From positions 992,001 to 1,056,000 of the forward strand of contig NZ_CP032823.1 of assembly GCF_003660105.1 (NCBI RefSeq): 64,000 nucleotides of DNA, read 5' to 3'. Under the pieces are notes generated by a model. The model was not told the DNA's origin. It was given only the letters and a program-made list of their open reading frames with translations, and did no database searches. Within the stretch, counting starts at the first letter, position 1. Each line of letters begins with the position of its first letter. This document shows, one piece after another, positions 1 to 7,616 of this stretch. Source of the DNA: Aliarcobacter cryaerophilus ATCC 43158 (GTDB taxonomy: Bacteria; Campylobacterota; Campylobacteria; Campylobacterales; Arcobacteraceae). Both the position numbers and the translations under genes were made by a program.

Positions 1-669
1 TCATCTGAAGCCTTGACTGTAAGTAGAAGTTCTATTTTAAAAAGTGAATTTTCCCAAGATATTCAGTCAATAAATGATGGTATTGCAAAATCTCAAATCT
101 CACAAGCTTCAATGGATAAGCTTCAAGATTTTATGAAAAATATCCAAAATAAACTTGAAAATAGTCAAAATTTTGAAAATAAAAATGATTTAAAACAAGA
201 GATAAATCAAGAGTTAAGAAACTTCAACCAACAGGCTTTTGATACAAAGTATAAAGAAGAAAACCTTATTGCAAGTAGATATAATGATCAAAAAGAGAGT
301 ATCCAAATAAGCTCTAGTAATAATCTATTTTCAATTGATAAACCAAATGTTGCAAATTTTACAAACGATATTTTTGATGTTGTAAATAACAATGACTTAA
401 ATAACCCTCAAAATATTGAAAGTGCTCTAAATAAAGTTGCAAATACTTCAAAACAACTTCAAGAGTTATCTGGTCAATTTGTAGATTTCTCAAAACAGTT
501 ACAAGCTGATGCCAAAAATAAAATTATAGAACAAAACTACAATCAAACTATTGATTTTGGAAGAGAATCAAGTAACTTTTCAAAAGCAAATATAAATATA
601 AATGCTGGATATTTAGCTGCTTCTCAGGCTAATGTAATTCAAGAACAAAGTGTAAGACTCCTTTCTTAA
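1..669 (+). CDS. Flagellin-family protein, 5' end cut by window
   Basis: The reading frame is open from the first base, with S-S-E-A before the first possible TTG at 13, so the true start lies outside the window. The visible 222 residues begin with a helical stretch resembling the flagellin N-terminal D0/D1 region (SINDGI). They end with a typical campylobacterial flagellin C-terminus: GRESSNFSK, then SQANVIQEQ and a final RLLS. Flagellin is exported by the flagellar type III system and polymerises into the filament. The middle is short and rich in Asn and Gln, with no sign of a large variable D2/D3 domain. It could be a minor filament protein rather than the main flagellin. The 3' end faces the Ppx gene with only 7 bases between. 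Confidence 0.8.
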   Translation, partial: SSEALTVSRSSILKSEFSQDIQSINDGIAKSQISQASMDKLQDFMKNIQNKLENSQNFENKNDLKQEINQELRNFNQQAFDTKYKEENLIASRYNDQKESIQISSSNNLFSIDKPNVANFTNDIFDVVNNNDLNNPQNIESALNKVANTSKQLQELSGQFVDFSKQLQADAKNKIIEQNYNQTIDFGRESSNFSKANININAGYLAASQANVIQEQSVRLLS

Positions 670-676
670 TGGAGCT

Positions 677-1591
677 TCACTTTAAATTTAAAGCATAATT
701 TATAGCAACACCTTCTCTTAATCCATCATCAAATACAATAGACTTATTTTTTTCTAAAGCATCAAAAAACAATCTATAAATATATGTTCCAATTTCCAAA
801 TATTCAATTCTACCTTTTCCTACCATATCAATTAACTCTTCGATTGTTTTTTGCTTTAAAAGTTTTAAACTATATTCTAAATCTTCAATATCCAAAATAG
901 TTCCATTTACTATATTTTTATCATAATTAAAATAACTAAATCCTAATTTTATTGCAGCAATAGTCGTTGGAGTTCCAGCTGTTGCAATAAATGGAAAATC
1001 TTTAATTGAGAAATCAAGTGTAGATAAAAACTTTTTTATTTCTATTTTCTGATTTTCTAAATCTTCAAAAAGTTTTCCATCATTTAAAGATTTCTGTGTC
1101 ATTGTAACTATTCCAAAATCAAAACTTTTTATATAAAAATTATCTTCAAAGTTAACTATAAGTTCTGTTGAACCACCGCCAATATCAAGTAATATAAAGT
1201 TTGGTGTATCTATTTTTTCTCTTTTTAAGGCATATTTTATAGCAAGTAAAGTAAGTCTTGCTTCCTCATTTGCATCTATTATCTTAAATTTTGCACCACT
1301 ATTTTTTTCAATAAAATCTAAAGCTTCTTGTGAATTTTTTGCTTTTCTCATAGCAGCTGTTGTTACACAAACTGCATCTTTTAAATCAAAATTTAGCTTC
1401 TTTTTTGCAATTTCTAATGCTTCAATTACTCTATTTAAAGCTTCAAAACTTATTAATCCACTATTTATTAAACCATCAGCTAAGCCAGTTACTTGATGAT
1501 ATTCATCAACTATTTTAAAATTTAAATAATCATATTTTAATACTCTAAAAGAATTTGAACCTAAATCAATCGTTATTACTTCATTTTTCAT
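677..1591 (-). CDS. Ppx/GppA-type exopolyphosphatase / pppGpp phosphatase
   Basis: This 304-residue protein has the actin-like ATPase fold of the Ppx/GppA family. It shows the phosphate-1 loop DLGSNSF at residues 9-15, the EEAR segment near 109-112 where the family places its catalytic Glu, and the phosphate-2 loop DIGGGSTE at 136-143. The length fits short single-domain Ppx/GppA proteins that lack the C-terminal HD domain. Expected activity is hydrolysis of terminal phosphate from polyphosphate and/or pppGpp, linking it to stringent and phosphate stress. Sequence alone does not settle the substrate. The start codon overlaps the stop of upstream pssA by 4 bases, so the two are probably co-transcribed and translationally coupled. 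Confidence 0.88.
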   Translation of the reverse strand: MKNEVITIDLGSNSFRVLKYDYLNFKIVDEYHQVTGLADGLINSGLISFEALNRVIEALEIAKKKLNFDLKDAVCVTTAAMRKAKNSQEALDFIEKNSGAKFKIIDANEEARLTLLAIKYALKREKIDTPNFILLDIGGGSTELIVNFEDNFYIKSFDFGIVTMTQKSLNDGKLFEDLENQKIEIKKFLSTLDFSIKDFPFIATAGTPTTIAAIKLGFSYFNYDKNIVNGTILDIEDLEYSLKLLKQKTIEELIDMVGKGRIEYLEIGTYIYRLFFDALEKNKSIVFDDGLREGVAINYALNLK

Positions 1592-2145
1592 AGATGCTTT
1601 ATCTTTATTTTTGAATTTAATAAATATCCAATAATTAATATAGAGCCTAATACAAAATACTCATTTATATAACCTGTTAGATAAATTAAATATATAACCC
1701 AAAGAAGAATAGCCCCTAAAGGTGTTGGAATACCAGTAAAATATTTCTCAACTTCACCTTCATTTGCATTTATATTAAATTGAATAAGTCTTCTAAGACC
1801 AGAAATAACATAGTAAATAAAAACAAATGCTATTAAAGCCATATTATAAAATGACTCTTTTCCATCAAAAATAGCAAAATATATAAACATAGCAGGAACA
1901 ATTACAAAAGATAGAAAATCTGCATAAGAATCAAGTTGAATTCCAAACTCTGTCGAAAGATTGTATTTTCTTGCTATTTTACCATCAAAAATATCAAAAG
2001 CACCAGCTAACCAAGCAAAAAGAGCAGCTCCCATAAACTCATTATGAGTCAAAAAATATATTGCAAAAATTCCGCAAGATATATTAAAAAAAGTTACAAT
2101 ATTTGCAAGATTGAAGTGACTATGTTTATTGAATAAAAAATTCAT
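1588..2145 (-). CDS. pssA: CDP-diacylglycerol--serine O-phosphatidyltransferase
   Basis: A 185-residue polytopic membrane protein. It carries the full CDP-alcohol phosphatidyltransferase signature: D51-x2-D54-G55-x2-A58-R59, then G68-x3-D72-x3-D76. The acidic residues bind the metal and CDP-diacylglycerol. Several hydrophobic segments follow. PssA makes phosphatidylserine from CDP-diacylglycerol and serine, the first step to phosphatidylethanolamine. Within the family PgsA is the alternative; the spacing, size and early position of the motif favour PssA, but this is inferred from memory of campylobacterial homologues. It is first in a two-gene unit with the Ppx/GppA gene, overlapping by 4 bases. 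A divergent promoter region separates it from the gene starting at 2283. Confidence 0.82.
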   Translation of the reverse strand: MNFLFNKHSHFNLANIVTFFNISCGIFAIYFLTHNEFMGAALFAWLAGAFDIFDGKIARKYNLSTEFGIQLDSYADFLSFVIVPAMFIYFAIFDGKESFYNMALIAFVFIYYVISGLRRLIQFNINANEGEVEKYFTGIPTPLGAILLWVIYLIYLTGYINEYFVLGSILIIGYLLNSKIKIKHL

Positions 2146-2282
2146 TTTTCCTCTTTTAAAATTAAATGTACGTAATTTTACTATATATTAGCTCAATATA
2201 TAGTTTATATAAAAAATTCTCTTATATAATCTTCTTTAATATTTTATGTTACAATAGCATTAAATTATATATAGGTAAAGAA

Positions 2283-2777
2283 ATGGAAATACAAAACGAT
2301 TATTTAAGTGCTTCCACAATATATTCTCAATTAGCTTTAAAAAAAAGTGAATTGGCTAATATTGACAAAAAAGAGTTGGAGAAATCAACTTTTGAAAAAA
2401 GTGATAGTATAAATCCTATTTCTAAATATGATGAAAAAGATTATGAAAGAGTTTTAAATAGATTTAAATCTAGTGATATGGAAACTAGGAACCATGAGCA
2501 ACTACATGCAAGTTTAGGGACTACAACAACTCCTATTAGATATGACTATCAAATGGGACCAGATGGAAAGCTATATGCTACTGGAGGAAGTGTAAGATTT
2601 GATACATCTATTCCAAAAGATAAAGATGAGGCGATACAAAAATTAGATGAATTACAAAAAGCTTCATCTTCTCCAGATGGTTTAAGTAGAGCAGATAGTT
2701 CTATCGCCCAAGCTGCAAATTTAAATAAAATGTTACTACAATCTATACAAGAAGGAGCTAATTATGAGAATAGATAA
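2283..2777 (+). CDS. SprA-related HExxH protein (putative metalloprotease fold)
   Basis: I choose ATG 2283 (164 residues) over an in-frame ATG at 2166. It is preceded by AGGTAAAGA and a TACAAT -10-like box at 2250-2255, and the longer reading only adds hydrophobic residues from AT-rich DNA. The protein has H71-E-Q-L-H75, followed by a stretch ending Y-x-Y-Q-x-G-P-D-G-K-x-Y-A-x-G-G. That matches the SprA-related family, in which HExxH is followed by a tyrosine- and glycine-rich block. There is no signal peptide; the N-terminal 60 residues look disordered or helical. Function is unknown, with a zinc-dependent peptidase only suggested by the motif. It overlaps the next gene by 14 bases. Confidence 0.75.
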   Translation: MEIQNDYLSASTIYSQLALKKSELANIDKKELEKSTFEKSDSINPISKYDEKDYERVLNRFKSSDMETRNHEQLHASLGTTTTPIRYDYQMGPDGKLYATGGSVRFDTSIPKDKDEAIQKLDELQKASSSPDGLSRADSSIAQAANLNKMLLQSIQEGANYENR

Positions 2778-3003
2778 TAATCTAAATGCTATGCTAGGAG
2801 CTAGTTTACAAATTCAAGAACAGGCTTCTAATATTGCACAAGTTGCAAATACAACAGCTGATCCAGAGTTTCAAGATGCTTCAAGGGATATAACTTCTGC
2901 TATGGTTGAACAAATTCCAGAAATTATAGCATATAGCGCAAATGCAAAAAGCATTGAAATTCAAGCTGTTGCTATGGAAAGACTACTTGATTTAAAAGCA
3001 TAA
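2764..3003 (+). CDS. Small protein resembling the C-terminus of flagellar rod/hook proteins
   Basis: A 79-residue protein whose ATG lies inside the previous gene, preceded by AAGGAG at good spacing. The C-terminal half (ITSAMVEQIP, then IAYSANAKSI and a final LLDLKA) resembles the C-terminal helix shared by axial proteins such as FlgC, FlgG and FlgE, where a pattern like M(V/I)E-x-x-x-A-Y-x-A-N-x-K precedes the end. The N-terminal half also looks helical. It has no rod or hook core domain, so it is not a normal FlgC or FlgG. It could be a small flagellar-associated or export-related protein, but function is unknown. It ends in a strong bidirectional hairpin at 2992-3025. Confidence 0.6.
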   Translation: MRIDNNLNAMLGASLQIQEQASNIAQVANTTADPEFQDASRDITSAMVEQIPEIIAYSANAKSIEIQAVAMERLLDLKA

Positions 3004-3025
3004 GTTGTAAAACTTATGCTTTTAA
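2992..3025. terminator. Bidirectional hairpin terminator
   Basis: A perfect 15-base inverted repeat (2992-3006 with 3011-3025) surrounds a GTAA loop between two convergent genes. The arms start TTAAAAGCA and end TGCTTTTAA, so T-runs follow the stem core on both strands. The stop codons of both flanking genes (3001-3003 and 3022-3024) lie inside the stem. Confidence 0.8.
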
Positions 3026-3516
3026 TTATTTTGTTTTATAAAATTTTTTAAATCTTCTAGTTGGTTTTCATTAAAAACTTTTACACCATTTTCTTCTAAA
3101 AGTCTTGAAGTCAAGCCTTTTTCGGGTATTAGTTTTTCACTAAATGTTCCATCATAAACTTCAATATTACCACATGATGGAGATTGTGATTTAAATAGTG
3201 CTACTTTTATATTATTTTCCAAGCAGATATCAAGAGCTTTTTTAGCACCAATTAAAAAATTTATAGTTACATCATTTTCTTTTTCATCAACAACTATAAA
3301 AGGTTTATTATGACTTTTTATCTCTGCTTTATTTCTTGGAATTCCTAAGCCACCAGCAACTTCTGGACATATTGAAAAAATTTCATTTTCACACATAATA
3401 TCCATAAAAAGTTCTTTTTGTGAAAATCTAAATTTAGGATTTAGTGCAATACTAGAGTTTGCACCATCATATCTTGTATCTTCTCCTAAAAGGCACGATG
3501 AAACCAATATTCTCAT
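3022..3516 (-). CDS. DUF523 family protein
   Basis: A 164-residue cytoplasmic protein of the DUF523 (YbbK-like) family. Recognisable landmarks are an N-terminal SSCLLG-x-x-x-RYDG, a central CPEVAGGLG-x-PR and the SPSCG segment, all with conserved cysteines. Biochemical function is not established to my knowledge; the cysteines suggest metal binding. It overlaps the 3' end of the upstream TtcA-like gene by 4 bases, so the two should be translationally coupled. Pairing with a sulfur-transfer type protein is suggestive but does not prove a role. Confidence 0.85.
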   Translation of the reverse strand: MRILVSSCLLGEDTRYDGANSSIALNPKFRFSQKELFMDIMCENEIFSICPEVAGGLGIPRNKAEIKSHNKPFIVVDEKENDVTINFLIGAKKALDICLENNIKVALFKSQSPSCGNIEVYDGTFSEKLIPEKGLTSRLLEENGVKVFNENQLEDLKNFIKQNN

Positions 3517-4295
3517 AAGTTTTTATCTTCAATATTTAGTTTTATATCTTTTAAATTATTATAGAAAAAAGTAGGTAGTTGTATATTACTAAATGCCGCT
3601 TTCATAGATACAAAAATCTTTGGATTTTGCTCTTCTAATTTTGCCAAAAGCTCTTTTGTAGTTGCCCTTGCATGAGGCATTTTTACATCGAATCTAAGCC
3701 CTGGACAAGCTTCATCACCAATAACTCTAATCTCATTTGAATCTGCAAAAGCACGAAGCTGTCTCTCTCTACAAAAAATTAAGGGACGAATAACTTCTAA
3801 ACCATTGTTTGCTTTATATATTGGAGGCATAGTTCTCATAGTTCCATTATAAAATAAATTCATAAAATATGACTCCATCGCATCGTCTAAGTGATGTCCC
3901 AGTGCTACTTTATTGTAACCTTGTTCAAGTGCTGTTGTATATAAATATCCTCTTCTCATTCTTGAAAAAAATGAACAAAAAGATGAATTTTTTCTTATTT
4001 TTTCACCTGCAAGGTCAAATATTTGAGTATCTATTATTTCATGTTCTATTCCATGTTCTTTACAATGATTACTTAAGAATTCTATTTGTTCTCCCATTCC
4101 ATAAGTAATTGTTACTGCTTTAAAATCAAATTTAAAAGGTGCTTTTTTTTTCATTCTATTTAGTGTGTGCAATAAAGTCAAAGAGTCTTTGCCTCCACTA
4201 AATCCAATCATAATTCTATCATTTTCTTTAATCAAGCCAAACTGGGCATTTGTTCTACCAACATTTGTAGTTATTTTTTTACTTATTTCTATCAA
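3513..4295 (-). CDS. TtcA-like PP-loop ATPase (tRNA thiolation family)
   Basis: A 260-residue N-type ATP pyrophosphatase. It has the PP-loop SGGKDS at residues 33-38 and the downstream block ALGHHLDDAMES near 131-142 that is characteristic of TtcA/TilS-like enzymes. TtcA makes 2-thiocytidine at position 32 of tRNAs and uses a [4Fe-4S] cluster held by a CxxC pair plus one more cysteine. Here the first site reads C107-S-F-F110, so the second cysteine of the pair is absent, and only C197-P-G-L is seen where the third cysteine region should be. It may therefore be a TtcA relative with different cluster chemistry or substrate. It is transcribed with the DUF523 gene. Confidence 0.78.
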   Translation of the reverse strand: MIEISKKITTNVGRTNAQFGLIKENDRIMIGFSGGKDSLTLLHTLNRMKKKAPFKFDFKAVTITYGMGEQIEFLSNHCKEHGIEHEIIDTQIFDLAGEKIRKNSSFCSFFSRMRRGYLYTTALEQGYNKVALGHHLDDAMESYFMNLFYNGTMRTMPPIYKANNGLEVIRPLIFCRERQLRAFADSNEIRVIGDEACPGLRFDVKMPHARATTKELLAKLEEQNPKIFVSMKAAFSNIQLPTFFYNNLKDIKLNIEDKNL

Positions 4296-4407
4296 TTTTA
4301 AAAATCCTAAAATATTTTTTTTGGATTATATCTAAAAAGTTTTAATAAACTATTTTAATAAAATATTATATAATCAACTCTTTAAAATTTAATCAAAAAG
4401 ATATAAA

Positions 4408-4605
4408 ATGACAATTGAAGAAGAGCAAATATTTATAGACAAAATCAAAGAGACTATTTTACCTATCGTTATATATATGAAAGAAGAAGAGATAAAAAAA
4501 ATTATTTTAACCGTAGAAGAGCAAAATGAAAACTTACCAAAAGGTTTTGGAGATATGCTTTTTGAACAGTTGATTATATTAAAATATAATAGATTAGGTA
4601 AATAA
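4408..4605 (+). CDS. Small acidic hypothetical protein upstream of moeA
   Basis: A 65-residue protein rich in Glu, Ile and Lys, predicted mostly helical, with no signal peptide, membrane segment or cysteine. The ATG follows AAAAAGATATAAA, a weak ribosome-binding site. It ends 4 bases before moeA and so probably shares its transcript. I do not recognise the family. The A+T-rich 112-base stretch upstream (4296-4407) probably carries divergent promoters for this unit and the TtcA-like gene. Confidence 0.6.
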   Translation: MTIEEEQIFIDKIKETILPIVIYMKEEEIKKIILTVEEQNENLPKGFGDMLFEQLIILKYNRLGK

Positions 4606-4609
4606 AATT

Positions 4610-5830
4610 ATGAGAGATTTTATTTCATATAAGAAATCTTTAGAGATTTTAAACAGTATTGATTGTGATAAAATTCCAACTCAAAAACTTTTTATTACAA
4701 ATGCAATAGGAAGAGTTTTAGCTAAAGATATAGTAGCTGATCACAATAGCCCTGAGTTTCCAACTTCAGGTATGGATGGATATGCTATAAAATTTGAAGA
4801 TATAAGTAGTGATTTTATAGAAATTATTGATAAAAATCCAGCTGGATTTGTAGTAGAAAAGAGTGTTGAAAATGGTAGTTGTATAAAAACTTTTACAGGT
4901 TCACTAATGCCAAAAGGAAGTGATACTTTAGTTCCTATTGAAAATGTGCAAGTAGATGAAAATAAGATAAAAATTATAAAACCAGTTCCTCTTGGTTTTG
5001 CCGTTCGAAATATTGGAGAAAATTATAAAAAAGATGAAGTTTTAATCAAAAAAGGTACAATTATTGGTTTTAGTGAAGTTGGAGTTATGGCTTCTTTAAA
5101 TATTCCTCAAGTTGATGTTTTTTTAAATCCAACTATTGCAGTTGCTAGTACTGGAAGTGAAATTCTAGATTTGGGAGCTACTCAAACAAATGATTCTCAA
5201 ATAAGAAGCTCAAATCATCTTACACTAGAAGCACTTTTTAAAAGTAACGGCGCCGAAGTTTTACAAATGGGACCAATTATTGATGATATAGATACTATTA
5301 CAAATTTTTTTGAAAGTTCTCTTCAAAAAGCTGATATTGTTGTAACAACTGGTGGAGTTAGTGTTGGAGATTATGATTTTGTTCAAGATGTAATAAAAGA
5401 TAGATTAAAAGCAAAGATTTTATTTCATGGTGTTTTGATAAAACCAGGACTTCACATACTTGTAGCTTTAAAAGATGAAAAGATTATCGTAGCACTTCCA
5501 GGATTTGCATACTCTTCAACTATTACGGCTATTTTATATGTGTTACCTTTGATTTTTAAGTTTAGAAAAGCAAATCAATCTTTACCAATAGTAAAAGCTA
5601 GAATAAATCAAGATTTAAAAAGAACTCAAGATAAAACAATTTTTACAGCTTGTAATGTTGAGTATAAAAATGGTGAATATATTATAGATTTTGTAGGTAA
5701 AAAATCTGGAACAAGCGCTATCTTAACAAATATGTTGGGTAATCCAGCACTTTTAATTCAAAATCAAGATAGTCTTGATATAAAATCAGGAGATTTGGTA
5801 GATATTCTTTTACTAAACAATTTAAAATAG
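4610..5830 (+). CDS. moeA: Molybdopterin molybdenumtransferase MoeA
   Basis: A 406-residue protein with the MoeA layout: N-terminal domain with an SGMDGYA block near residues 48-54, a central MoCF/MogA-like domain with TTGGVSVGDYDF, and a C-terminal beta-barrel domain. MoeA inserts molybdate (or tungstate) into adenylated molybdopterin to give the cofactor used by nitrate, formate and other oxidoreductases in this group. Length is normal. It is preceded closely by a small hypothetical gene, and its TAG stop overlaps the GTG start of the following EamA transporter. No other moa/mob genes lie in the window. Confidence 0.93.
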   Translation: MRDFISYKKSLEILNSIDCDKIPTQKLFITNAIGRVLAKDIVADHNSPEFPTSGMDGYAIKFEDISSDFIEIIDKNPAGFVVEKSVENGSCIKTFTGSLMPKGSDTLVPIENVQVDENKIKIIKPVPLGFAVRNIGENYKKDEVLIKKGTIIGFSEVGVMASLNIPQVDVFLNPTIAVASTGSEILDLGATQTNDSQIRSSNHLTLEALFKSNGAEVLQMGPIIDDIDTITNFFESSLQKADIVVTTGGVSVGDYDFVQDVIKDRLKAKILFHGVLIKPGLHILVALKDEKIIVALPGFAYSSTITAILYVLPLIFKFRKANQSLPIVKARINQDLKRTQDKTIFTACNVEYKNGEYIIDFVGKKSGTSAILTNMLGNPALLIQNQDSLDIKSGDLVDILLLNNLK

Positions 5831-6729
5831 TGGAAAACAGAAAGATTTTTTATATGCTTCTTGTTGTATCTATGATACTTTGGGGAGCATCTTGGATTAG
5901 TACAAAAGTTCTTACAAACTATATAAATGCTTATGAAATGGTATTTTTAAGAATGGGAATATGTTTTATATCTATGGCTCCTATAATATTGTTTACAAAT
6001 ATGAAATTTAAACTAGATTTTAAAACTTTAATTTTGATACTTTTTGCATCTTTTTTTCTAGTTTTATATAGTATTTTTATGTTTTGGGGAGTTGAGCATG
6101 GAACTGGAAGTTTAGGTGGAGCTATGGTTCCTTCAATGATTCCAATCATAACATATATTTTTGTAGCAATTTTAAGTAAAAAAACTATTAATTTAAAACA
6201 CTCTTTTGCTTTGATTTTAGGAGTTTTTGGTGTTTTAAATATGATAAATATATATCAATTTAGTCTTGAAGCTATATTTAGCAAAGATAATATATATTTT
6301 ATAATAGCATCAACTTTATGGGCAATTATTACTATAATTACTGCTAAATCAATAAAAATAAATGCTTTTGTATTTACAACTTATACTTATATAATCTCTA
6401 GTGCTACTTTATATATTTTTTATATTGATAGTTCTATTTTTATGAAAATTTTAGAATTTGATACTGTTTTTTGGTTTAATATGTTTGTAATTACTATTTT
6501 AAGTACAACATTTGCAACATCTATTTACTTTTTTGGAGCAGTTAAATATGGAGCAAAAGAGGTTTCTAGTTTTGTATTTTTAGTTCCTGCAAGTGCTATT
6601 ATAATAGGAAATATTTTCTTAAATGAAAAGATTGAATTTACAACAATTCTTGGTGTTATTTTTGCAATGATTGCAATATATATTCTAAACAATCTAAACT
6701 TTTTTAGACTATTTAGAAAAAAGAGTTAA
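5830..6729 (+). CDS. EamA/DMT-family transporter
   Basis: A 299-residue inner-membrane protein with about ten hydrophobic segments and the internal duplication of the drug/metabolite transporter superfamily (two EamA domains, roughly 8-135 and 150-290). The start is GTG at 5830, whose G is the last base of the moeA stop, giving tight coupling. Substrate cannot be read from the sequence; such proteins export amino acids, nucleosides, metabolites or toxic compounds. The linkage to moeA is probably only positional. The gene ends nearly touching the convergent zinc peptidase gene (4-base overlap), with no clear hairpin between. Confidence 0.85.
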   Translation: MENRKIFYMLLVVSMILWGASWISTKVLTNYINAYEMVFLRMGICFISMAPIILFTNMKFKLDFKTLILILFASFFLVLYSIFMFWGVEHGTGSLGGAMVPSMIPIITYIFVAILSKKTINLKHSFALILGVFGVLNMINIYQFSLEAIFSKDNIYFIIASTLWAIITIITAKSIKINAFVFTTYTYIISSATLYIFYIDSSIFMKILEFDTVFWFNMFVITILSTTFATSIYFFGAVKYGAKEVSSFVFLVPASAIIIGNIFLNEKIEFTTILGVIFAMIAIYILNNLNFFRLFRKKS

Positions 6730-7613
6730 AAAGAGCAATCTTTTAAATTTCCACTATAAAAACCAGTTTTGAGTGCTTCCATTCTTTGATTTGAAGTTCC
6801 ATGAGTAAATGAATCAGGGATAACATATCCAATAGAGTTTTTTTGTAAAGTATCATCTCCAATAGCACTAGCAGCTTTTAATCCAGCTTCCAAATCACCT
6901 TCTTGTATTGAGTCAAAAATAGCTTTTGAATGATATGCCCAAATTCCTGAATAACAATCAGCTTGTAATTCAACTTTTACTTGTAAGGCATTTTGTTGTG
7001 TAGGAGAAACATTACTTTTTTCTTTTTGAACTTTATTTAAAGTTCCTAATAAATTTTGTACATGGTGCCCTATTTCATGAGCAATTACATAAGCTTGTGC
7101 AAAATCTCCAGGGGCTTTATATTTTTTTGCTAATTCATCAAAAAAAGCTAAATCTAAATATACTTTTTTATCGCTAGGACAATAAAAAGGTCCAATTGCA
7201 GAAGATGCAAATCCACAAGCACTTTTAACTGCTCCTCTAAAAAGTACAAGTTTTGCATCTTGATAAGATAAACCATTTTTTATAAAAACTTCTCTCCAAA
7301 TATCTTCTGTTTGAGCCAAAATAGAACTAACAAAAGCAGCTTGTCTATCATCATATTCTTGGTTTACAACTTTTTGAGTTTGTGTTTGATTACTTAATCC
7401 ATCATCAAAAAAGGATAGTGGATTTATTCCAAATCCAAAATATAAAACTAAACCAATAATTAAGATAATTCTTCCAATTTTTGTACCCAAAAGAGATTTA
7501 ATTAAAGGTAATAGTGAGACAATAGAACTTCCTCTTGAACTACTTCCAAAACTTTGTTTTTCTTCTCTTTTATCTTCAATATTTGAACTTCTTCTATTGT
7601 TTTCCCATCTCAT
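6726..7613 (-). CDS. Neutral zinc metallopeptidase (YpfJ-type), membrane anchored
   Basis: A 295-residue protein of the putative neutral zinc metallopeptidase family. A charged N-terminal tail (1-45) is followed by one membrane segment (about 48-66) and a C-terminal domain containing H179-E-I-G-H183, then ELQADCYSG, where the family supplies its third zinc-binding residue. The domain is probably periplasmic. Conserved cysteines near 133 and 145 could form a disulfide. Physiological substrate is unknown. It is the last gene of a minus-strand run with rmuC and the M48 peptidase just upstream. Confidence 0.88.
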   Translation of the reverse strand: MRWENNRRSSNIEDKREEKQSFGSSSRGSSIVSLLPLIKSLLGTKIGRIILIIGLVLYFGFGINPLSFFDDGLSNQTQTQKVVNQEYDDRQAAFVSSILAQTEDIWREVFIKNGLSYQDAKLVLFRGAVKSACGFASSAIGPFYCPSDKKVYLDLAFFDELAKKYKAPGDFAQAYVIAHEIGHHVQNLLGTLNKVQKEKSNVSPTQQNALQVKVELQADCYSGIWAYHSKAIFDSIQEGDLEAGLKAASAIGDDTLQKNSIGYVIPDSFTHGTSNQRMEALKTGFYSGNLKDCSF

Positions 7614-7616
7614 ATC

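Noticed and set aside
2166-2282. In-frame upstream extension of the SprA-related gene
   Set aside because: It translates AT-rich promoter DNA into a hydrophobic tail, has no ribosome-binding site and spans the TACAAT box before the better ATG at 2283.
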